A DNA stretch of 15,506 nt from a bacterium Ga0077546 (GTDB lineage Bacteria > Cyanobacteriota > Vampirovibrionia > Obscuribacterales > Obscuribacteraceae). The DNA lies in assembly GCA_001464165.1 (NCBI GenBank), contig LNEX01000101.1, positions 1-15,506 of the forward strand, in the 5' to 3' direction. A program made the translations under genes and the position numbers. The notes below the pieces were generated by a model. It was not told the DNA's origin, searched no databases, and saw only the letters and a program-made list of their open reading frames with translations. This document shows, piece after piece, positions 6,336 through 12,169 of the stretch; within the stretch, counting starts at the first letter, position 1; every line of letters begins with the position of its first letter.

Positions 6336-8099
6336 TTACTTGCCCACGGGCAAGGCACGAGGGTCTCTAGTATTGAGGAAAAGGTCTGCGTTCTCTGGAT
6401 TTTGCTTAAGGGCTTTAGAGAATAGTGCCATAGAAGATTGATTGGCACCAGACGTTCCAGCGAAACCAATTTCCATTAGTGAATGAGAATCGAACTTGGC
6501 GTTCTTCAGATGCAACATAGCCTCCTGCTCTGCCGCCTTATTCTTTTCTCGGCGAGCGAAAGTGAGCAAGACTAGCCAAGGAATCGGCGCTTCGGGGTGC
6601 TTAGTCAGCATCTTCCGCGCCAGCTCACGACATTCTTGGCGGCGGTCGGGCCGGCCTGAATCTAGAAGCCCCGTGAGATAATCATTTTGAGCTTGCAAGT
6701 CATTGGGATACTTGGCGATTAGTTTGCGCGCAATGGCAAAACCTTGGTCATATTGCTTAGTCCTCATCAAAGCCAAGGCCATGGTTCGCTGGGCCACTGC
6801 GTGGTCAGGATAAAGCTTGTAAATAGTTGTGGCAAGATTGACAGCCTGGTCATTTTTAGCATTAAGAAAGAGAATAGTGACAAGAAAATTTTGGTACAGC
6901 AGCTTTGCCTCAATAGCTTGCTGCAACTGCACAGCTTTGCGCACCGAAGCTTCAGCCTGGGGCAGATCATTTATGCCAACCTGGGCAGCAGCAAGAGCGA
7001 AGTAGCCTCCGGCATTCAAAGGATCAAGCAAAACCGCTCGACGAGCCGCCAAAATAGCTTCTTCATTTTTAAACTGAGCGACAAGAACATCGGCCAGCTC
7101 AGCCCAACCCAAAGCCTTAGCAGGAGCGGCCTCAGTCGCTTTACGAAAGCAGCGTTCAGCTTCATCTAACTTGCCGTCTTCGCAGGCCAATACTCCGAGA
7201 CCAATCCAACTTGCATCATCTTTTGGAAACTTCTCAGTCGCTTGCCTATAGGCTTTCTGCGCCTTTGAGCGCTGACCAGACCGATAAAAAACTCGACCAA
7301 TCCAATAAAAGTAATCGGCATTTTTAGGATTAGCGAGACACGCCTGTTCGTATGCTTTGACCGCATCATCGTATTTTTTTGCTTGCAAACTAAGCCAACC
7401 CAGCTGAGCCCAAGCCTTAGCAAACTTAGGGTCAAGCTCAATGGCCTTTCTCAAATTGGCTTCAACACCGGGTTGCCCAGTAGCAAACAGACCTTTTGCT
7501 AGTACGAAATGGGCCGTGGCAAGGCCGGGATCAAGCTGCAGGGCATATTTGGCGCTCTCGATTGCTTGCTTTGGTCGCTGATTGAGAAAACAGTACTTGG
7601 CTAGAGTGCAATGAGCCAAAGCATTTTTTGAGTCTTTTGCCAATGCCGCTTGAATCAAAGGCAAAGCCGCCGCCTTACGACCATGCTCCATATAACAGTC
7701 GGCCAGATTCAGCATAGCCGCTAGAGAATTTTTATCGTCCTGATAGGCCCTATAGGCTTCCCTCTCAGCAGCCCTGGCATCTCCACTGTCGAGCAGCGAG
7801 ATTGATTTCTCAATTCTAGCTTTAGTTTTTGCTACACCTAGATTCTGGCTACTGTAAGGTTCGTTAGCGCAGGCATTCTCGACCGCTCCACTCTGTACAT
7901 TTAGAGCGGCTGCAAAAATGATCCCGGATAAACAAACAGGCAACGAAGTAACCTGAGGGGTTAGTTTTGCCCAAAACTCAATGTGAAGTGATTGCAATTG
8001 ACCTTCAGCTGCAGTAGAGTCTTTCGCTGCTTTGCGGCTATAGCCCGAGAAAATCTTTAATCTTGTCTGTAGCTGAGACCTTAGGCCGATAAAACTCAC
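6336..8099 (-). CDS. Exported tetratricopeptide-repeat protein
   Basis: This is a nearly pure TPR protein. Residues about 92-570 hold a dozen or so 34-residue units (for example AWAQLGWLSLQAKKYDDAVK), with no catalytic domain. A hydrophobic stretch at 51-69, followed by ENACA, looks like a signal peptide with an over-long front. The listed start is GTG at 8099, which overlaps the upstream gene by 62 bp. A TTG at 7995-7997 (codon 35), with GAAGG about 4 nt before it, would remove the overlap and give a normal signal peptide, so I consider it at least as likely. TPR proteins are protein-binding scaffolds, and the partner is unknown. The caspase gene follows after 84 bp and the exonuclease-fold gene precedes it, so co-transcription with that gene is likely. 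Confidence 0.9.
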   Translation of the reverse strand: MSFIGLRSQLQTRLKIFSGYSRKAAKDSTAAEGQLQSLHIEFWAKLTPQVTSLPVCLSGIIFAAALNVQSGAVENACANEPYSSQNLGVAKTKARIEKSISLLDSGDARAAEREAYRAYQDDKNSLAAMLNLADCYMEHGRKAAALPLIQAALAKDSKNALAHCTLAKYCFLNQRPKQAIESAKYALQLDPGLATAHFVLAKGLFATGQPGVEANLRKAIELDPKFAKAWAQLGWLSLQAKKYDDAVKAYEQACLANPKNADYFYWIGRVFYRSGQRSKAQKAYRQATEKFPKDDASWIGLGVLACEDGKLDEAERCFRKATEAAPAKALGWAELADVLVAQFKNEEAILAARRAVLLDPLNAGGYFALAAAQVGINDLPQAEASVRKAVQLQQAIEAKLLYQNFLVTILFLNAKNDQAVNLATTIYKLYPDHAVAQRTMALALMRTKQYDQGFAIARKLIAKYPNDLQAQNDYLTGLLDSGRPDRRQECRELARKMLTKHPEAPIPWLVLLTFARREKNKAAEQEAMLHLKNAKFDSHSLMEIGFAGTSGANQSSMALFSKALKQNPENADLFLNTRDPRALPVGK

Positions 8100-8769
8100 C
8101 GGTCCAGTTTTGATTACCAGTTGCCGCGCTACTAGACTGTGACGCCCCAGCCATTTGATAGAGGCCAGCGATCAAAGCACGACACTCAGCCGTTGCACCT
8201 TTACCATCGACGGCTAACGGTTGAGATTTGTATGAACTATGCGCAGACTTGCCAGAAGCTGCACCACCGACAGTATCGAGCTCACCAATGAAGCGAGCAT
8301 ACTCTGGTCTAAGACTGTAGCCTGCAAGTAGTAGCTGCGGCTGGGCGAACTGCGCAGCCATCTCATCAAGGAGGGCCTGTTGTGCATTAAGATCCCAGGC
8401 TAAAACCTGCCGACCGTCAAACAAGCGATTGAGCTTAATTAGCATTTCGCTAAAAGACATGGCGTTAAAAACAATTGACTGATTGAGACCATGCTCTTCA
8501 ATTAATTGACTAGCGATTTCGTCTTGCGGCTTAAGGACACCTTCAAAAAGAACTTTGCCGCCAGGAGAAAGAACTGACATAGACAGAAGCTTGACCGGCG
8601 AAGAAATCTTGTTTGCAGCAGCTCCATTTAAGCGAGTGACAGTACTAGCGAAAACTAGCCAATCAGTAGAATCAATTAAATAGCGAGACCAAATGATCGA
8701 CTTGTTTCGATCTGTCGGATTTGGGTGGGCTGGATTTAAGTGCGCAGGTTCAGATTTGGCCGAATGCAT
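8038..8769 (-). CDS. DnaQ/RNase T-fold (DEDDh) protein without catalytic residues
   Basis: The layout follows a DEDDh 3'-5' exonuclease domain. LVFASTVTRLNG (38-49) aligns with the ExoI consensus (V/L)-x-D-T-E-T-T-G. GGKVLFEGVLKP (70-81), EEHGL (91-95) and SFSEML match the usual dGevlf..lvkP and hGit segments. GRQVLAWDLNAQQALL (119-134) aligns with ExoII, and CRALIAG (196-202) with the H-R-A-L-x-D-A of ExoIII. The metal ligands are replaced: Asp to Ala41, Glu to Thr43, Asp to Gln130, His to Cys196, Asp to Ala201. I infer a non-catalytic nucleic-acid or protein-binding descendant. The N-terminal 25 residues are Pro/Asn/His-rich, and the C-terminus ends in a short helix (DKIKDFLGL). No signal peptide is seen. 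TGAGAG about 8 nt before the ATG is a modest ribosome site. The fold call is moderate because it rests on motif spacing read by eye. Confidence 0.8.
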   Translation of the reverse strand: MHSAKSEPAHLNPAHPNPTDRNKSIIWSRYLIDSTDWLVFASTVTRLNGAAANKISSPVKLLSMSVLSPGGKVLFEGVLKPQDEIASQLIEEHGLNQSIVFNAMSFSEMLIKLNRLFDGRQVLAWDLNAQQALLDEMAAQFAQPQLLLAGYSLRPEYARFIGELDTVGGAASGKSAHSSYKSQPLAVDGKGATAECRALIAGLYQMAGASQSSSAATGNQNWTGEFYRPKVSATDKIKDFLGL

Positions 8770-8917
8770 AAGACGCTCTCAGTAAGGGTAATTTCTTGTA
8801 GCCTGAACTTTCTAGTAGATATATTTTCAGAATACAGAGCTTATTTTAGCTCCTACGGTCCAGAGCAAGATTAACACTTTACAATTAAGCACCGGCTTGC
8901 CAATACACCCAAAAGCT

Positions 8918-11674
8918 TCATTTATTCTCGCGGTAGAGCCTGCGAATACTCTCTTTGTCACGCTCAGTAAGCGTTGTCGAGCACGACTTCCAATACATTA
9001 CATCTTGACCACCGGGTGAATGACCAAGGCCAATGACATGACCAAATTCGTGCATGAACAGAGTATAAAGTTGAGTTTTTGCAAATGAACTCATTTCTTG
9101 GTTCTCAATTTTGTCAGCGGCTCCCTCCGCTCGGGATGCATTGCCGTCAAAGGAGGGGCAGTAAACCCTTACATGAGCGCGGTCTAGGGCTCTCTTATTG
9201 TCTCTCTCATAGACTGCACTTGTTCGGCCAGCTGAGCTGTAGGGAATATCGTCGTAAGAAGTAACTCTCTCAATGTAGACGTCAGCACTGCCAATGTCCG
9301 AAACATACGAAAGCTTAATCGGTGAATTCTCATAATTAGTCCATTGTTCCATAGCCTTAAGCATTAGCTCGCGCATTGGGCCAGCAAAACCATTATTTGC
9401 AGAAGTCTCAACAAAGACCTTAAGTGGAAAGCGACTTTGACGCCAGAACGAATTAGGCTCGGCCTTTAAATAGTCTTTGTCTGAGGCCGGGCTCTTGCGC
9501 CGACTAGCAAGATTGTAGGAAATGTCGTCTATTGTCCAAGTGACAATATCAATTTGTTCTTGATCTTTTTCTTGTCGCAAATGCTTCTTGAACAGCCGGC
9601 TTGCTTGCTTAAAATCGCTCTTGGCCTCAGGGTATTTACCCAACAGATCATTTGCAATAGCTCTAGCTTGATACCAGTCAGCTAAAGGTCTGGGTAGTGC
9701 TGAGGGAAACTCATCAATTAGTCGACCATAGTATTTATTTGAGCTCTCTGCAGCGGCGACATTGCCCATCATAGAAGTAACCCAAGCAAGCTGCCAAAGA
9801 GTTGAAACCACTTGCTCTCGTGCCTGTCTTTCAGCCTCCTCCGCTTCCACGTTCTTGCTGGAGCTAACTTTTGTCTCGCTATGATCACCATGAGAGTCTT
9901 CAGTTAGTTTTTTCGCACTAGAGAGCTTGCTCTCTCTCAAAAATAGCAAGGCAGTGTCGCTTGCGATCGCTTGATCGTAATGCTTACAAGAAATCGCAGC
10001 ATCCGCTAGACTCTGAAGAGCGTCTTCATACTGACTCGTCAAATCTTTATTGAGATCGTTACTAGAATCAGACACGACCTTGGTCAGCCCGTCTATCAAT
10101 TGTTGCAATTCAAGATCTTTGGCCTGATCAAAACTTTTAGCAAAGCTTTTTCCAGCCAAGAGCTGCAATGTTTCCAAATAGAAGCGACAAGCAGCTTCAC
10201 CTCTGCCACCAACAATCAAGATACGACCAAGTGTACCGCGCAGATTAATTGCCTCAGAACAATCTCTACCTTTCTTTTCACGCAGCGTCAAAGCCTCTTG
10301 CATATAGTGCTCAGCCTCTTCTAGCTGTGATGCCCAGTAGAGCGTTTCACCCAAGTCATAGCAAGTTGAGGCCAATTGTTCAGCTAATTCGGGGAAATAA
10401 TATTTGTTGATCAAATACGCACGGCGAAAGAGATGAGCCGCTTGCGACAGGTCACCGTCTACTCTGCAAAGATAAGCAGCAATACCAAGCGAGTTCAAAC
10501 CACGTAGAAGCCTTTCTTTCTTCTCAGCAGATAATGAGCTTCTAGCCTCTGCCCTGCTTTCAAGCTCAGCTGCTGTTTTATCTTGCAAATTTATTTTCTG
10601 CCTATCTATTTCTTGCAATTCTAGTTCTTGCAAATCAACTTCACGTAAATCAATTTCTACCATACGCAGAAACTGTTCAAGGAGATCATGGGTTTGTGGT
10701 CTTTCGGCTTTAGGAATCTGTTTCAAGCGATCAATTATCTGATTAAAGTGCTCTTGCGCCGCCTCCCGTCGATCGAGAGCGACAAATGTCTGAGCCAGAG
10801 CCATTCTACTATCAAAAGCGCGCAACAGATTATCATTCACAGCCTTCTCCTGCAGGTCTAGAGCCTGCTTAAACTTTTCCTGCGCCAATTCAACAAGGCC
10901 GCTATTGAAAGCATCAACACCCTGTTGATAGAAAGACTCAACCGCCCACTCTTGACTGCCAGGCAAAAGACCGTCAGATATTGGTTCAAGAGCATTTAGC
11001 TGGACAGCTGCTTTCTGCAAATACTGAGCACTGATGCTATCACCAGCACGCTGAAATCGTTGAGCCAAATTTACCAAAGTCGAAGACGAGCAAATTGAGC
11101 TTGATTCACCGTTATTCTTTCTGGTTCTTATCCCCAGTGAAGAAGAAGAAGAAGAAATAACGGGAGCTGTTTCTTTGAAAAGTTGAAAAAGTCGCTGTCC
11201 TTCTTGTTTAGCTAGTGCCGTTTTCTTCAATTGCAGAAGCACAAAAATACGCAGAGCCAGATTACTTTTGTCGCTCAAAGAACTAGAAACTCGATTGCGC
11301 TTACACTGTTCCAGGCTAAGTTCCAAAAACTTGTTAGCAGCTGTACTATCATCTGACCTCATAGCCGCAAGCAAGAAGCTCTGGGCTAAGTAATTATCTA
11401 CCAAAGATTGGTTAAGATTGGCTTGCACAGGCGAAAAATAACCAGCAGCAGTTCCTAAATCCGAAGCTACAAGCGCTGAATCCCATGTAGTAATTTTGGC
11501 ATCAGGACCAAAGAGAAAACTATCGTGAGATGCCAGAGCGCCTTCCAAACTTTGACCCAATGACGAAATTAGAGCAAGCAACAGTGCGAATTTCTTAGAC
11601 GATCGTCTAGAGAATGGTTCCGCCCTTAGTTTCAAGCTCAATTCTCCAAGGCATAAATTGCTAGAGCTAGTCAT
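8918..11674 (-). CDS. Exported TPR protein with C-terminal matrixin-type zinc metalloprotease
   Basis: A signal peptide is visible at residues 26-49 (hydrophobic 29-40, ALA site). Scattered TPR units run from about 95 to 700, clearest at 247-280, 390-425, 433-466 and 624-700. A pentad repeat interrupts them at 342-366. The metalloprotease domain starts about 745 (RFPLKVFVE) and carries the full metzincin motif H875-E-F-G-H879-x5-H885, with the Met-turn VMY (Met893) and a closing helix. All three His ligands and the catalytic Glu876 are present, so it should be an active endopeptidase acting outside the cytoplasm. Its substrate is unknown. No cysteine-switch prodomain is seen. The ATG at 11674 has no ribosome site and lies inside an 18-bp repeat. 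TTG at 11633-11635 (codon 14) has GGAG 8 nt before it and gives a compact signal peptide, so it may be the true start. Confidence 0.94.
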   Translation of the reverse strand: MTSSSNLCLGELSLKLRAEPFSRRSSKKFALLLALISSLGQSLEGALASHDSFLFGPDAKITTWDSALVASDLGTAAGYFSPVQANLNQSLVDNYLAQSFLLAAMRSDDSTAANKFLELSLEQCKRNRVSSSLSDKSNLALRIFVLLQLKKTALAKQEGQRLFQLFKETAPVISSSSSSLGIRTRKNNGESSSICSSSTLVNLAQRFQRAGDSISAQYLQKAAVQLNALEPISDGLLPGSQEWAVESFYQQGVDAFNSGLVELAQEKFKQALDLQEKAVNDNLLRAFDSRMALAQTFVALDRREAAQEHFNQIIDRLKQIPKAERPQTHDLLEQFLRMVEIDLREVDLQELELQEIDRQKINLQDKTAAELESRAEARSSLSAEKKERLLRGLNSLGIAAYLCRVDGDLSQAAHLFRRAYLINKYYFPELAEQLASTCYDLGETLYWASQLEEAEHYMQEALTLREKKGRDCSEAINLRGTLGRILIVGGRGEAACRFYLETLQLLAGKSFAKSFDQAKDLELQQLIDGLTKVVSDSSNDLNKDLTSQYEDALQSLADAAISCKHYDQAIASDTALLFLRESKLSSAKKLTEDSHGDHSETKVSSSKNVEAEEAERQAREQVVSTLWQLAWVTSMMGNVAAAESSNKYYGRLIDEFPSALPRPLADWYQARAIANDLLGKYPEAKSDFKQASRLFKKHLRQEKDQEQIDIVTWTIDDISYNLASRRKSPASDKDYLKAEPNSFWRQSRFPLKVFVETSANNGFAGPMRELMLKAMEQWTNYENSPIKLSYVSDIGSADVYIERVTSYDDIPYSSAGRTSAVYERDNKRALDRAHVRVYCPSFDGNASRAEGAADKIENQEMSSFAKTQLYTLFMHEFGHVIGLGHSPGGQDVMYWKSCSTTLTERDKESIRRLYRENK
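10577..10651 (-). repeat. 15-bp tandem repeat inside the matrixin gene
   Basis: Five imperfect 15-bp units encode five pentapeptides of the form [D/E/N]-[L/R]-[R/Q]-[E/K/D]-[V/L/I/K] at residues 342-366. They create a charged helical spacer between two TPR regions. Confidence 0.75.
11139..11156 (-). repeat. GAA/TTC trinucleotide microsatellite
   Basis: Six GAA units on the plus strand are read on the minus strand as TCT codons, giving a Ser run at about residues 174-179 of the matrixin protein. Changes in copy number would not shift the frame. Confidence 0.75.
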
Positions 11675-11690
11675 ATTGCTAGAACTAGTC
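11657..11690. repeat. Tandem 18-bp-period repeat over the matrixin gene start
   Basis: ATTGCTAGAGCTAGTC (11657-11672) and ATTGCTAGAACTAGTC (11675-11690) differ at one base, with 2 bp between them. The first copy lies within the first codons of the matrixin frame and the second just upstream, in the divergent intergenic region. A tandem operator is possible, as is simple duplication. Confidence 0.65.
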
Positions 11691-11705
11691 TACAGTAATA
11701 TTCGC

Positions 11706-11711
11706 ATTATA
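11706..11711 (-). promoter_or_regulatory. Consensus -10 box of the matrixin gene
   Basis: The minus strand reads a perfect TATAAT, 31 bp before the annotated ATG. No good -35 hexamer is found at 16-18 nt. Transcription would begin near 11699, leaving a leader of about 25 nt to the ATG or about 64 nt to the TTG candidate. Confidence 0.4.
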
Positions 11712-11741
11712 CGGTTCAAATCTAGGCGATAAAGGTGACCA

Positions 11742-12101
11742 ATGAGTGATTACGGTGCCCAATTCAACTCTGTGGCAGATTTGCTATCTAGCGCCACCAA
11801 GGGCCTCTACAACAAAATTGATCATATGCTTTTCAAGGCACTGGTTGCTTGCCTAAAAAGCGAAGATTATCAAGCCGTCAGCGTGGCGATTGATCAACTA
11901 GTGAAAGAGCAAAAGCTGATAAGCATTCCGCCTCTTTACTTTGTGGCGAAGGCTCATCCCAATGATCGCGCCAGAAAGAAGGCAGAGATAGCACTAACCA
12001 AGTTCAATCAAGATAAGCGAATTGCCGAACTGACAGAGGGCAAAGAAATTAAAGTAGCAGTAACTGAACTAATCAAAGAATACGGAAACTATAAAGGCTA
12101 G
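11742..12101 (+). CDS. Small helical protein of unknown function
   Basis: I do not recognise this protein. It has 119 residues, is charged and predicted all-helical, and has no signal peptide or membrane segment. Residues about 31-90 look like two or three HEAT/ARM-like helix pairs (ALVACLKSEDYQAVSVAIDQ, then a proline-containing turn, then RARKKAEIALTKF), but that is only a resemblance. The start is firm: AAAGGTGA lies just before the ATG. It is the only plus-strand gene in the window, divergent from the matrixin gene across 67 bp and tail to tail with the EF-hand gene across 68 bp, so it must have its own promoter. Codon use looks like that of its neighbours. Confidence 0.85.
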   Translation: MSDYGAQFNSVADLLSSATKGLYNKIDHMLFKALVACLKSEDYQAVSVAIDQLVKEQKLISIPPLYFVAKAHPNDRARKKAEIALTKFNQDKRIAELTEGKEIKVAVTELIKEYGNYKG

Positions 12102-12125
12102 GCTAGTGTTTTAGCCCACTGCAGG

Positions 12126-12151
12126 TTAGTTAAGACCAATTTAGTTAAGAC
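12126..12151. repeat. 11-bp direct repeat in the convergent gap
   Basis: TTAGTTAAGAC occurs at 12126-12136 and again at 12141-12151, in the 68-bp gap between two convergent stop codons. No T-run hairpin that would serve as a terminator for either gene is evident nearby. Confidence 0.5.
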
Positions 12152-12169
12152 AGAACAGGTTCTTGTAAA

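Noticed and set aside
8837..8852. Hairpin GAGCT/AGCTC as the terminator of the matrixin gene
   Set aside because: The stem is only 5 bp and no T-run follows on either strand.
12101..12116. GGCTA/TAGCC hairpin as a bidirectional terminator between convergent genes
   Set aside because: The stem is a short 5 bp with no proper T-run, so it is too weak to call.
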